NCBI GenBank assembly: GCA_015478945.1
Contig: JABUQX010022006.1
Span: 1-64,000 of the forward strand
Length of the DNA stretch: 64,000 nucleotides
Source: Trachelipus rathkii
Lineage: Eukaryota > Arthropoda > Malacostraca > Isopoda > Trachelipodidae
Direction: 5' to 3'
How positions within the stretch are numbered: position 1 is the first letter of the stretch; each line of letters starts with the position of its first letter. The notes beneath the pieces were generated by a model, which saw only the letters and a program-made list of their open reading frames with translations, made no database searches and was not told the origin of the DNA. The position numbers were made by a program, and so were the translations under genes. Positions 45,495 through 58,319 of the stretch are shown piece after piece.

Positions 45495-47713
45495 TGATAA
45501 ATAATGGTCATACGTAAAGGCGATTTCAATCTATCAATTACTTATGACCTACTGTAAGGAGGCATGCTACTTTACGGCCAAAATCCCGTGTGTTTTTTTT
45601 TATCTTTGGTGGAAAAAATTTCCGAAGGGAACAAACAATTTAAATTTTTGGCACATACCCTTAATAAAGGGAACGATTTTTTGTTCCACCACCTTACGCA
45701 AATGGGGGGGAACACTTAGTTTTTTTACGGAAATTTTTAAACTTGTCCCAGGAACCCCCTGTACCCCCGCAAACTAATGAAGAGTACCTGAGGACCCTAC
45801 AGCTGATTTTAGTTTTACGATATCTCAAATTATTCCTCAGATATTGAAATTTTCGGTTTCTCCCCCGAAAAAAAACAAAATTTCTCTTCTAGTGCGGTGC
45901 GCACCCAGTCGCAGAGTGGTGCTGGGCCTGCCAACTCTAAATACACAGGTTTGAAAATATAAGCCTGTCAATATGGCATCTTTCACCGAGAAATTTCCGG
46001 CCTAAATTCTTTGTTAATAAAGGGAACAAGAAGATCAAATTTGTGCCAAAACGCATAATAAAATCTCACTAAATGGAACGTTACCTGGTAAATTTTAAAA
46101 ATACGAAGAAATAAAATAATGGTCATGCGTTAATGCAATTTCATTCTTTCGATTAGATATGACCTACTGTAAGGAGGCATGATAGTTTACGGCCTAAACT
46201 CCGTTGTTTTTTTTTTTATCTCTGGTGGATAAAATTTCTAAAGGGAACAATCAATTTAAATTTTCGGCACAACCCCATAATAAAGGGAACGATTTTTTGT
46301 TCCAACACCTTACGCAAAGGGGTTATTGAAGTTTTCGGTTTTTCCCCCGAAAAAAAAAAATTCTCTTCTAGTGGGGTGCGCACCCAGTCGCCTAGTGGTG
46401 CTGGGCCTGCCAACTCTAAATACACAGGTTTGAAAATAAAAGCCTGTCAATATGGCATCTTTTACCGGGAAATTTCCGGTCTAAATTTTTTGTTAATAAA
46501 GGGAACATAAAGATAAAATTTGTGCCAAAACGCATAACAAAATGGCACGAAAGGGAACGTTACCTGGTGAATTTTAAAAATTCGAAGAAAATAAAATAAT
46601 GGTCATGCATTAATGCAATTTCAATCTATCAATTAGTTATGACCTACTGCAAGGAGGCATGTTAGTTTACGGCCTAAATTCCGTGTTTTTTTTTATCTCT
46701 GGTGGAAAAAATTTCTAAAGGGAACAATCAATTTAAATTTTTGGCACAAACCCATAATAAAGGGAACGATTTTTGGTTCCAACACCTTACGCAAACCAGT
46801 TTTTTTTCGGAAATTTTGAAACTTGTCCTAGGAACCCCATGTTCCCCCGCAAACTAATGAGGAGTACCTGAGGACCCTACAACTAATTTTAGTTTTACGA
46901 TATCTCAAATTATTCCTAGGTTACTGAAGTTTTCGGTTTTTCCCCCGAAAAAAACAAAATTTCTCTTCTAGTGGGGTGCGCACCCGGTCGCAGAGTGGTG
47001 CTGTGCCTGCCAACTCTAAATATACAGGTTTGAAAATAAAAGCCTGTTGAAATGGCATCTTTCACTGGGAAATTTCCGGCCTAAATTCTTTGTTAATAAA
47101 GGGAACTAGAAGATCGAATTTTGTCTGGTGATTTTTTAAAATTCGAAGAAAAAAAATGGTCATGCGTAAATGCAATTACAATCTTTCAATTAGTTATTAC
47201 CTACTGTAAGGAGGCATGCTAGTTTACGGCCTAAATTCCGTTGTTTTTTTTTTATCTCTGGTGGAATAAATTTCTAAAGGGAAAAATAAATTTAGATTTT
47301 TGGCACAAACGTATAATAAAGGGAACTGTTTTTTGCTCCACCACCTTAAGCAAAGGGGGAACACTTAAGTTTTTTTTCCGGAAATTTCGAAACTTGTCCC
47401 AGGAACCCCTTGTACCCCCGCAAACTAATGAGGAGTACCTAAGGACCCTACAACTGATTTTAGTTATACAATATTTCAAATTATTCCTGAGTTATTGAGT
47501 TTTCGGTTTCTCCCCCGAAAAAAAACAAAATTTTTCTTCTAGCGGGTGCGCACCCGGTCACAAAAGTAGGCATCTCTCACCGGGAAATTTTTGGCCGAAA
47601 TTCTTTGTTAATAAATTGAACAAGAGGATCAAATTTCTTGCAAAACGCATAATAAAATAGCACTAGAGGGAACGTTACCTGGTGAATTTTAAAAATTCGA
47701 AGAAAAAAAAATA
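45495..47713 (+). repeat. 0.6-kb tandem repeats, four units (block B)
   Basis: Units begin near 45503, 46120, 46600 and 47157 with the same landmarks as block A. Units 1, 3 and 4 are nearly full; unit 2 lacks the ggaacccc...acccccgc part. Units contain gcctgccaactctaaata.ac next to gtttgaaaataaaagcctg, missing from some block A units. Confidence 0.85.
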
Positions 47714-48004
47714 ATGGTCATTTCAAAAGTGGTAATTATAAAATTTCTTTTCTAAAGAGTATTCTCAATAATCTATTTTTTCTTAATATTTTAGTATGCA
47801 AACTGATATTTAAAAATTAAAACTAGCATCATTTTATAAAATAGTCTTTAAATATATTTCAAGAGATAATTTATTAACAACTTTTATGTAAGAAACTAGA
47901 AAATAAAAATATGACCGTAATTGCGAATGGGTGGTGCAAAGAAAAATTACAATATACTGTGAAAGTTTTGCGGTTAAATCATCAGAACAAAGTGTAAAAA
48001 AATT

Positions 48005-48048
48005 AGTCCATGTTTTGGCATGTTTAAAATTAATAGTACATAGATAGA
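48005..48048 (-). mobile_element. Helitron-like 5' terminus, block B
   Basis: Same sequence and orientation as 28727-28771; duplicated with the block. Confidence 0.42.
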
Positions 48049-48400
48049 TAAAATAAGAAGATAAGAATGAGATAAGAAGATAAAAAGATTAATCACACGC
48101 CAAACATAATTTGTCTATTTCATTTATTTTTTAAAGAAATGTTATTATTACAAATTTTATAAAGAGTTATAGAAATGAAGGTATGCATATTTACCAAAAA
48201 AAATTAAACGTTATTTTGATACAATTAATTATAGCTATTTATTCGATATATAATAAAAAAGAATTCCTATACCGTTCTCGTCGTAGCAAAAAATAAACAA
48301 TCAACGACCATAAAAATACGAATATTGCCTGATGAAATAAAAAATGAATTTCTTTTGATTGGTCAAAATAATGATGGAAAATGAGAGGAATCGTGGGATT

Positions 48401-49159
48401 TTAAGAACCCTCGATCAATCGTTTTCGTCTCTGTTCACGACGAAGTTCGCATTTCGGAAATCCACAGCTAGCGTCGGTACACGTGTCCAGGTGAAGACGA
48501 AGCACGTCACCGTAGATATTTTTAAGAGCGCATGGGTGAGTCGCGCGACAAACGTGATCGACGACTCTCTTAAACATGAAGCATAAAGATCCGTGTTCCT
48601 CCCCGCAGGACATGGCGTGCCCGAATTCTTGTAAAAAATATTTTAGTTGTTTTCTCTTTAGCATTTCTAAGAGAACTTCGGATAATTCCTTCGCATGATC
48701 GTAGCACACCGAGCCGATATATTCCCGAAGTTCAAAATCGAGCAACACACTCATATTCGCGATCACTTTTCGTTGTTCATCCGTCCATTCAACTTTTTCT
48801 GGGCGAGGTAAAAGTCGGTTGTGTTCACTATCGTGATCATCATTAACTCTTCTTTTAATCTCGATATTAACCCCAAAAGGGGCACGGGATCCCATCCCTC
48901 TAGAACCAGAAATGGTAAATTCTTGAAGGTTCGATTTCATCGTAGAGCTATGTTCGGCGATCTTTCTTTCCGAGAAGCGATCTTTGGTTGAAAACGCACT
49001 AGTGTTATCCGCTCGCGACAAAACACGTCGGCGGTCGCTATCGTGATCACGACCAATGGAAACGTCGCTTCTTCTTCTTTTAGCGTCGACAACAATACCC
49101 GAACAGACCCATATTCCCTCGGAGCCAGATTCCCTAAATCCGCCAACGTCCGATTTCAT
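48401..49159 (-). CDS. TAZ-like zinc-finger protein with internal repeat (B)
   Basis: 252 residues, intact, ATG at 49159. By eye nine residues differ from copy A (for example C31S, D70H, R90G, K158E, R177Q) with about four silent changes. All His/Cys of the TAZ-like region and the internal duplication are kept. This is more change at amino-acid positions than strong purifying selection would leave, yet the frame and metal ligands are intact in both copies. Upstream TATA-like CGATAAAAG is conserved. Neighbour: the coiled-coil gene at 50305 lies divergently about 1.1 kb away. Confidence 0.7.
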   Translation of the reverse strand: MKSDVGGFRESGSEGIWVCSGIVVDAKRRRSDVSIGRDHDSDRRRVLSRADNTSAFSTKDRFSERKIAEHSSTMKSNLQEFTISGSRGMGSRAPFGVNIEIKRRVNDDHDSEHNRLLPRPEKVEWTDEQRKVIANMSVLLDFELREYIGSVCYDHAKELSEVLLEMLKRKQLKYFLQEFGHAMSCGEEHGSLCFMFKRVVDHVCRATHPCALKNIYGDVLRLHLDTCTDASCGFPKCELRREQRRKRLIEGS

Positions 49160-49735
49160 CGTAGTGCGATTTTCTCCCGAGAAATATTATTGTTCCGTTG
49201 AGGAGGAAGGGATTCGTAGTATCTGTCAGCGACGAGTTGGGCGGGTGTCTTTTATCGTCACGAGTTAGTTAATATTGCGCAAGAATCTTGAAAAAAAAAT
49301 TTAAAATATAAAAAATTTTTTTTTATCTATATCGTATTAAAAAACAATAGTCGCTTTTGGTTTATTTTGTCGCGTTTCGAGAGCTCGACTTATTTTTAGT
49401 AACGTTTCATCGTCTCTCGACGAATAAATATTTCAAAACGTTTCCCGTTTCTAACTTATTTATCTCTTCGTCGGGAAAGAATGAATATTTTATTATATTT
49501 TTTTATAAAATAAACCTTTTTGCAAAGTTTGATTTTTATTATCATTAACCCATTGAACAAAGCATTATTGAAATAGATAAAATTAATTAAATACCAAAAA
49601 TATGGTATCGGATAGAAAACGATCGAAAATTACAAATTTTATTATGACCAAATAATTAAAAAATGAATAAATTTTTTTTGGGTTTAATATTTTAATATAC
49701 GTACAAAATACATATACACTTTTTGATTTCCTCTT

Positions 49736-50137
49736 TCATTTATTTTCTATTATATTATTTATCATACGTTCAACAGCTTTAAAAAGTTTGTTAAAAAAAT
49801 CATGATTTTCAATAAAGGGAAGAACCAAATTAAACGATCGACTAATCGAAAATCGGGACATTTATAATGTCCGTATATTTTACGATACCGTTTGAACGAG
49901 TTTGGAAACCGAAATGTATTAAAAGTATATCTTCCTCGGATTTCACGGAGAAAAGTAAATTGACCAAACACGATCGAACGGCATTGTTTTTATTCCGGAA
50001 TGGTAAAGATTAGTGTCGTTTCTTAATGTCTTATGTCCAGCTTCACTACCGAAACATAAATTATAATTAAAGGTTGGATGTGTAGCTTTAGTAATGAGAA
50101 ATTTATCATCCCCTAAAATATGTAAATAATGAAATAT
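49736..50137 (-). pseudogene. Decayed gene, family unknown
   Basis: Minus-strand frame from about 50137 is open for about 60 codons (DDKFLITKATHPTFNYNLCF, GIKTMPFDRVWSIYFS), then the sense appears to move to another frame (FLREIRGRYTFNTFRFPNSF...) and back (FIENHDFFNKLFKAVERM) before TGA at 49738-49736. No ATG at the start. The composition is protein-like throughout, so an old gene broken by at least two frameshifts is likely. Not present in block A. Confidence 0.42.
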
Positions 50138-50304
50138 TTATGGATGAGCTAACTGTGGAAGAAGAAAATAAACAACTAAAAGATAAAATAATAATAGCCA
50201 GAAAAGAAAAAAGACGACGTCACTGATTTCGAAAAAGAGATTGGAAATAAAAATAATAAAATAAAAAATTATTTCTCGATTTGTGGGAGTGAAGAGGGGT
50301 ATGA

Positions 50305-50727
50305 AGAAGATATATATATACCCACAAGGAACCTTTTAAATTCATTACAGAAGACTACGCCACCCAAGAGAGAAACGAGGCTCAATTTGATCCCAGCGTC
50401 GTCGAAATAGAAGCCCCCGACATGGATGTAGGTGGAATGATATGCGAGGTTGAAGAAAATCTCACAACCGATAGGACTGAAGTTGAAGCAAATCTCAAAG
50501 ATAAATATGAAGAAGGTGTGAGCAATTCCAGTAATAAATATAAAGAAGGCATTCAGGATATAATGAATAAAATGGACAATAAATTTAATGATTTTGATAA
50601 AATTATCAAGGAGAAAATTAAGAAAATCACTAAAATAATCGAAAATAGACAAAATAAACGTGGGCGGAAGAGAAAACGCAACATTAAAGATGTTCAAAAC
50701 AGCATCGTAAAGAACAATCAAATTTAG
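50305..50727 (+). CDS. Lys-rich coiled-coil protein
   Basis: Open from 50305 to TAG 50725-50727, 140 codons. The first ATG is 50422 (101 residues) but the upstream 39 codons ([31 protein letters not shown]) are clearly coding and are shared with 30190-30263, so an upstream start or exon has been lost or is unseen. From about residue 60 the chain is a Lys/Glu/Ile/Asn heptad-like helix (IMNKMDNKFNDFDKIIKEKI), followed by a basic NLS-like KRGRKRKRN. Likely a small nuclear coiled-coil protein; family not recognised. Poly(A) signal AATAAA at 50803-50808. Confidence 0.55.
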   Translation, partial: RRYIYTHKEPFKFITEDYATQERNEAQFDPSVVEIEAPDMDVGGMICEVEENLTTDRTEVEANLKDKYEEGVSNSSNKYKEGIQDIMNKMDNKFNDFDKIIKEKIKKITKIIENRQNKRGRKRKRNIKDVQNSIVKNNQI

Positions 50728-50802
50728 TATAATATATCTATGTATATATATATAATTTCAATAATTTTTGTTGTACACATTCTTTATGTATGAACATTTT
50801 TT

Positions 50803-50808
50803 AATAAA
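50803..50808 (+). terminator. Poly(A) signal of the 50305 gene
   Basis: AATAAA in ttttttaataaacg, 76 bases after the stop codon, followed by a second one (tcaaataaagttg) at 50820. Confidence 0.55.
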
Positions 50809-50829
50809 CGTTTTATTCAAATAAAGTTG

Positions 50830-51189
50830 TTTTTCTTTTTTAATTTTACAGTATCGTTTTTCATAAATATGGTTTGAACAGACAATAGAAATACTCTTAC
50901 AAGCAGAAAATTTTTCAATCACCTTTCGAAAGATTGTTATCGTTGTTTATAAATAAATATTTAGAAACAAACTATTTAAAATAATTTTTTGACGTGAATT
51001 TTTATAATTATCTCTTTATAAATATATTTTAAAACGACGACGAAAGAAACATGGCAGACCTACTCAAAAAAAAAATGTGGTGAATATGAACGATGTTTAT
51101 GGAAATTCCATCATTCGATCCTTACGAAACATCACTCATATTTAGAGGAAAAAACAAAAAGTTCAATGATAAAGATATAGATTTTAAGC
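50830..51189. other. Intergenic, no gene seen
   Basis: AT-rich DNA with a short satellite-like fragment near 51110-51160 (acgaaacatcactcatattt, gaggaaaaaacaaaaagttc). Nothing else recognised. Confidence 0.5.
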
Positions 51190-52189
51190 GATTTTTTTGC
51201 TATAGATAATGATAATTAATTAGATTCCGTAATTATTTATTTGTTTATTTCTCTCGGGAAAAAAACTCGCTTTAGGAACAAAAAAATTATTTTGCACCAT
51301 CTCCCGAGAAGTAGAGAGTAACGTTATTTCGTGCCCCGAGCAAACCGTAGGAGGGTGCCCTTAAAATTTTTTTACGTTAATTTTTAAAGTGTACTATATT
51401 TATTTAAGTTAATATTTTTTTATGATTTGGTCTTCCTTAAATTCCATTTTCTACGATAATTAGTTTTTAGAGGTAACTAAATTAAAAAATAAATAAATAA
51501 ATATTGCACGACGCCCCAAAATACGATAGTGACGTTTCGTAATTACCGAGACGATCCTTATAAAGTACACTTGACCTCCAAAATGAAACTCGCTTAGGGA
51601 ACGAAAAATTATTTTGCAACATCAGAAGTAAAAAGTTACGTTATTTTGTGCCCCGAAAGAAGCGTAAGTGGGGACCTTTAAGATTTCTTTACGTCTCGGG
51701 AGATGTTGCAAAATAAATTTTTCGTTCCTTAAGCGAGTTTCTTTTTGGAGGGCAAGTGTACTTTCTATGTATATATATATTTTTTTTAATTTAGTCTCCC
51801 TTAAATTCAGTTTTCTATGAAAAATAATTTGTAGAGGTATCTAAACAAAAGATAATTAAAAAAAACAACACACGACCCCCATTTCCTATAGGCTTTGAGC
51901 GATTTTTTGCTACACTTTTAAAATTAACGTAAAAAAAATCTTAAAGGTACCCTCCTACGGTTCACTCGGGGCACGAAATAACGTTCTACTTTTCGGGAGA
52001 TGGCGCAAAATAATTTTTTTGTTCCTTAAGCAAGTTTTTTTAACGAGAGAAACCAAAAAATAAAAATATTTACGGAATCTAAGTCTGTAATGAATTGATA
52101 ATAATCAGTTATTTACATATTGGATATCTATTTTTTTTTCTTCGTTCTTAATTTTTCTTAAAGTCTTAATTATTTATCATCATCTATAA

Positions 52190-52266
52190 AAATCTAACAT
52201 AGGGTGACTTCGGCAAACTTAAATTAGTCAAGGGTGCCGCGAATCGAAAATGTTTGAGAACCACAG
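52190..52266 (+). mobile_element. hAT MITE, solo 3' end
   Basis: From aatctaacatagggtgactt to gagaaccacag, then satellite atctatactata. Only the last 77 bases of the MITE are present, joined to catctataaa satellite on the left. Confidence 0.8.
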
Positions 52267-53820
52267 ATCTATACTATAATTATTTATATAAATATTTTTT
52301 TTCATAGTTTAGTCTCCCTTAAATTCCTTTTTCTACGATAAATAATTTTTAGAGGTAACTAAATTAAAAAAAATAATAAAAAATATTGCACGACGACCAT
52401 TTACCTCGGAAACGTCGTCGTCATATAGTGACGTTTCGTAAAAGCCCAAAATAAATGACTCTACGCGTTTAGAATTCATTTTTAACGCTTAGACCCCTTT
52501 TCTATAGGCTTTGAGCGATTTTTGGCTACACTTTAAAAATTAACGTAAAAAAATATTAAGAGTCCCTTTTCGTTCCTCGGGGCACGAAATAACGTCCTCT
52601 CTACTTTTCGGGAGATGGGGCAAAATAATTTTTTGCTCCTTAAGCGAATTTTTTAAAAGAGAACAAAAAAAAAAAAATTACTGGAATCTAAGTCTGTAAA
52701 GAATTGCTAATAATAAGTTATTCACATATCGGATATTTATTTTTTCTTCGTTCTTAATTACCCCATTTCCTATAGGCTTTGAGCGATTTTTGGCTACACT
52801 TTAAAAATTAACGTAAAAAAAATATTAAAGGTACCCTCCTACGGTTCACTCGGGGCACGAAATAACGTCACTCTCTACTTTTCGGGAGATGGGGCAAAAT
52901 AAATTTTTTGCTCCTTAAGCGAGTTTTTTTCCCTAGAGAAACCAAAAAAAAAAATTACGGAATCTAAGTCTGTAAGGAATTGCTAATAATAAGTTATTCA
53001 CATATCGGATATTTATTTTTTCTTCGTTCTTAATTTTTTTTAAATTCTTAATTATTTATCATGATCTATACTATATTTATTTATATTAATTTTTTTTATA
53101 GTTTAGTCTTCCTTAAATTCCATTTTCTACGATAAATAGTTTTAAGTATAGAATTCTAAAAAAAATAATAAAAATATTTTGCCCATTTACATCGGAAACG
53201 TCCTCGTCGTATAGTGACGTTTCGTAAAAGCCCAAAATAAATGACTCTACGCGTTTAGAATCCATTTTTACGCTTAGAACGTCATTAAGCGTAATAGTAG
53301 TTCCAATAGTGACGTTTTATCGGAACTGTTTATAACTCAAAAGGTCTAAATCAAAATCGCTCTAAAAAGTCGACCTCAGGAAAAATTGAAATTTTTTTCT
53401 TTTAACCTATACCTTCGACTTATAAACGGTACAGGAATAAACGTCACTACAATAATAATTAATGCCGTTTGATCGTTCGAGGTCATTTTATGGTAATCGA
53501 GAAATGACATTATATTATAGTGACGCCGTAGAAGAAACCCTGAATGCCTGAATATCAATTCTTAATATAAATATCGACGCAAAGAGATCTTAAAGGTCCC
53601 CCACTTACGCTCAGTCAGGGCTGAAAATAACGTAACTTATGAATTCTCAGGAAATGTTGCAAAATAAATTTTTCGTTCCTTAAGCGAGTTTTTTTTTCGA
53701 GGGCAAGTGTACTTTATATATATTATTATTATTTTTAATTTAGTCTCCCTTAAATTCAGTTTTCTATGAAAAATAATTCTTAGAGGTAACTAAACAAAAA
53801 TTAATTATAAAAACTACACG

Positions 53821-53836
53821 AAAGCATCGTTGCTTG
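53821..53836 (+). mobile_element. Helitron-like 3' end scar
   Basis: agcatcgttgcttg followed by T, identical to the 3' end of the element at 13014, embedded in a monomer where the rest of the element and adjoining satellite are missing. The same scar recurs at 59294-59307. Confidence 0.5.
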
Positions 53837-54796
53837 TTTATATTAATTTTTATAGTTTAGTTTCCCTTAAATTCCATTTTCTATGAATTTTCAGAGGTAA
53901 CTAAATTAAAAAAATAATAAAAAAATATTACTAATAAGCCCATTTACCTCGGAAACGTCCTGGTCAGATAGTGACGTTTCGTAAAGCCAAAATAAATGAC
54001 TCTACGCGTTTTATAATCATTTCCACCGCTGAACGTCGTTAAAGCGTAACAATAGTTTAATAGTGACGTTTCATAGGACATGTTTATAACTCAAAAGGTC
54101 TAAATCAAAATCGCTCTCCAAAAAGTCGACCTCGGAAAAAATTGAAATTTTTTTTTCAAATTTTACCTTATACCTTCGACTTCTAAACGGTACAGAATAA
54201 CCGTCACTATAATAATAATTAATACGCTTAACGATAGTTCATCCTTGAAAGTATTGCCGTTTGATCGTTCGAGGTCGTTTTTATGGTAATCGAGAAACGT
54301 CATTATATTATAGTGACGCCGTAGAGGAAACCCGGCCTCGATCGATCCCCTCCGAGGGTCTTCTCGGTAAGAACGAGACGTCACGATCGTATTTTGAGGA
54401 AAAAAACGAAAAGTTTACGGATAAAGTTATGATGAAAATTAGGAAAAATTAAGAACATAGAAAAAATAAACAATTAATGATAAGTGAATACCTGAATATC
54501 AATTCTTAATATAAATATCGACGTAAAGAAATCTTAAAGGTCCTAACTTACGCTTCGATCGGGGCACAAAATAACGTAACTTTTTACTTCTCGGGAGATA
54601 TTGCAAAATAAATTTTTCGTTCCTTGAGCGAGTATTTTTTTTCGAGGGCAAGTGTACTTTATATATATTATTATTTTTTTTTAATTTAGTCTCCCTGAAA
54701 TTCAGTTTTCAATGAAAAATAATTTTTAGAGGTAACTAAACAAAAAATGTAACTAAACAAAAAAATAATTAAAAAAACAACGCACGACGCACGTTT

Positions 54797-55243
54797 CCGA
54801 GGTAAATGGGCGTCGTGCAATATTTTTTATTATCTTTTTTTTTAATTTAGTTACATCTAAAAAATATTTATCGTAGAAAATGGAATTTAAGGGAGACCAA
54901 ACTATAAAAAAAAATTAATATGAATAAATATAGTATAGATCATGATAAATAATTAAGACTTTAAGAAAAATTAAGAACGAAGAAAAATTAAATATCCAAT
55001 ATGTGAATAACTGATTATTATCGATTGTTTACAGACTTAGATTTCGTAATTATTTTTTTTTTTTGGTTTCTCTCGGGAAAAAAACTCGCTTAAGGAACAA
55101 AAAATTTATTTTGCACCATCTCTCGAAAAGTAGAGAGTAACGTTATTTCGTGCCCCGAGTGAACCGTAGGAGGGTACCTTTAATATTTTTTTACGTTAAT
55201 TTTTAAAGTGTAGCAAAAAATCGCTCAAGGCCTATAGAAAATG
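54797..55243 (-). repeat. Inverted satellite segment 1 in array III
   Basis: Reverse-orientation half-monomer (acgtttccgaggtaaatggg ... gctcaaggcctatag) inserted cleanly between forward pieces; near-identical to 58320-58737. Confidence 0.85.
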
Positions 55244-58200
55244 GCGTCGTCATATAGTGACGTTTCGTAAAAGCCCAAAATAAATGACTCTACGTGTTTA
55301 GAATACATTTTTTATGCTTAGAACGTCGTTAAGCGTAATAGTAGTTCCAATAGTGACGTTTCAACGGAACCGTTTATAACCCAAAAGGTCTAAATCAAAA
55401 TCGCTCTCCAAAAAGTCGGCCTCGGCAAAAATTGAAATTTTTTTTCTTCAAATTTTAACCTATACCTTCGACTTATAAATGGTACAGAAAAAAGGTCACT
55501 ATAATAATAATTAATACGCTTAACGATAGTTCATCCCTGAAAATACGTTCGAGTTCGTTTTTATGGCAATCGAAAAACGTCATTATATTATAGTGACGCC
55601 GTAGAGGAAACCCGGCCTCGATTGATCCCTTTCGAGTATCGTCTCGGTATTTACGAAACGTCACCATAGTATTTTGAGGAAAAAAACGAATAGTTCACGG
55701 ATAAAGGTATGATGAAAATTAGGAAAAATTAAGAACATAGAAAAAATAAACAATTAATGATGAGTGAATACCTGAATATCAATTCATAATATAAATATCG
55801 AAGTAAAGAAATCTTAAAGGTCCTTACTTACGCTTCGATCGGGGCACAAAATAACGTAACTTTTTACTTCTCGGGAGATGTTGCAAAATAAATTTTTCGT
55901 TCCTTAAGCGAGTTTTTTTTTTCGAAGGCAAGTGTACTTTATATAATTCCATTTTCTACGATAAATAATTTTTAGAGGTAACTAAATTAAAAAACAGAAA
56001 TAAAAAATATTGCACGACGCCCATTTACCTCGGAAACGTCGTCGTCTTATAGTGACGTTTCGTAAAAGCCCAAAATAAATGACTTTACGCGTTTAAGATC
56101 TATTTTTAAAGCTTAGAACGTCGTTAAGCGTAATAATAGTTCCAATAGTGACGTTTCATAGGACCCGTTTATAACTCAAAAGGTCTAAATCAAAATCGCT
56201 CTCCAAAAAGTCAACCTCTGGAAAAATTGAAATTTTTTTTTTCAAAATTTAATTTATACTTTCGACTTATAAATGGTACAGAAAAAACGTCACAATAATA
56301 ATAATTAATACGCTAAACGATATTTCATCCCTGAAAATATTGCCGTTTGGTCGTTCGAGGTCGTTTTTATGGTAATCGAGAAACGTCATTATATTATAGT
56401 GACGCCGTAGAGGAAACCCGGCCTCGATTGATCCCCTCCGAGTATCGTCTCGGTAATTACGAAACGTCACTATCGTATTTTGAGGAAAAAAACGAAAAGT
56501 TCACGGATAAAGGTCCCTGAAAATACGTTCGAGTTCGTTTTTATGGTAATCGAGAAACGTCATTATATTATAGTGACGCCGTAGAGGAAACCCGGCCTCG
56601 ATTGATCCCTTCCGAGTATCGTCTCGGTATTTACGAAACGTCACCATAGTATTTTGAGGAAAAAAACGAAAAGTTCACGGATAAAGGTATGATGAAAATT
56701 AGGAAAAATTAAGAACATAGAAAAAATAAACAATTAATGATGAGTGAATACCTGAATATCAATTCTTAATATAAATATCGAAGTAAAGAAATCTTAAAGG
56801 TCCTTACTTACGCTTCGATCGGGGCACAAAAAAACGTAACTTTTTACTTCTCGGGAGATGTTGCAAAATAAATTTTTCGTTCCTTAAGCGAGTTTTTTTT
56901 TCGAGGGCAAGTGTACTTTATATATATATATATATTATAAATTTTTTTAATTTAGTCTCCCTCAAATTCATTTTTCTATAAAAAATAATTTTTTAGAGGT
57001 AACTAAACAAAGAAATAATTAAAAAAACAACGCACGACGCCCATTTCCTATAGGCTTTGAGCGATTTTTTGCTACACTTTAAAAATTAACGTAAACCCTT
57101 CTACGGTTCACTCGGGGCACGAAATAACGTTACTCTCTACTTTTCGGGAGATGATGCAAAATAAATTTTTGTTCCTTAAGCGAGTTTTTCCCCAAGACTT
57201 TAAAAAAAAATTATGACGGAATCTAAGTCTGTAAAGAATTGATAATAATCAGTTATTCACATATTGGATATTTATTTTTTCATCGTTCTTAATTTTTCTT
57301 AAATTCTTAATTATTTATCATGATTTATACTATATTTATTTATATTAATTTTTTTTTTAGTTTAGTCTCCCTAAATTCCATTTTCTACGATAAATAATTT
57401 TTAGAGGTAACTAAATTAAAAAAAATAATAGTGCCCTTTTACCTCGGAAACGTCGTCGTCATAGTGACTTGTTCGTAAAAAGCTTTAATGTAACTACGGG
57501 TTTAGAATCCATTTTTTACCCTTAGAACGTCGTTAAGCGTAATAATAGTTCCAATAGTGACGTTTCATCGGAACCGTTTATAACTCAAAAAGTCTAAATC
57601 AAAAACGCTCTCCCAAAAGTCGACCTCGGGAAAAATTGAAATTTTTTTTCTTCAAATTTTAACTTAGACCTTCGACTTATAAATGGTACAGAATAAACGT
57701 CATTATAATAATAATTATTACTCTTAACGATATTTCATCCCTCAAAATATTGCCGTTTGGTCGTTCGAGGTCGTTTTTATGGTAATCGAGAAACGTCATT
57801 ATATTATAGTGACGCCGTAGAGGAAACCCGGCCTCGAATGATCCCCTCCGAGTATCGTCTCGGTATTTACGAAACGTCACTATCGTATTTTGAGGAAAAA
57901 AAACGAAAAGTTCATGGATAAAGGTATGATGAAAATTAGGAAAAATTAAGAACATAGAAAAAATAAACAATTAATGATAAGTGAATACCTGAATATCAAT
58001 TCTTAATATAAATATCGACGTAAAGAAATCTTAAAGGTCCCAACTTACGCTTCGATCGGGGCACAAAATAACGTAACTTTTTACTTCTCGGGAGATGTTG
58101 CAAAATAAATTTTTCGTTCCTTAAGCGAGTTTTTTTTTCGAGGGCAAGTGTACTTTATATATATTATTATTTTTTTTTTAATTTAGTCTCCCTGAAATTC

Positions 58201-58319
58201 AGTTTTCAATGAAAAATAATTTTTAGAGGTAACTAAACAAAAAATGTAACTAAACAAAAAAATAATTAAAAAAACAACGCACGACGCCCATTTCCTATAT
58301 GCTTTGAGGGATTTTTTGC

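Larger units (their letters stand above)
43662..49290 (+). repeat. Segmental duplication, block B
   Basis: Second copy of block A. It begins directly at the hAT right end (atattataatttatatttgg versus atataatttatatttgg at 25049) and ends at gcgcaagaatctt. Same order and orientation of promoter/exon 1, membrane gene, 0.6-kb repeats, spacer and TAZ-like gene. Confidence 0.92.
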
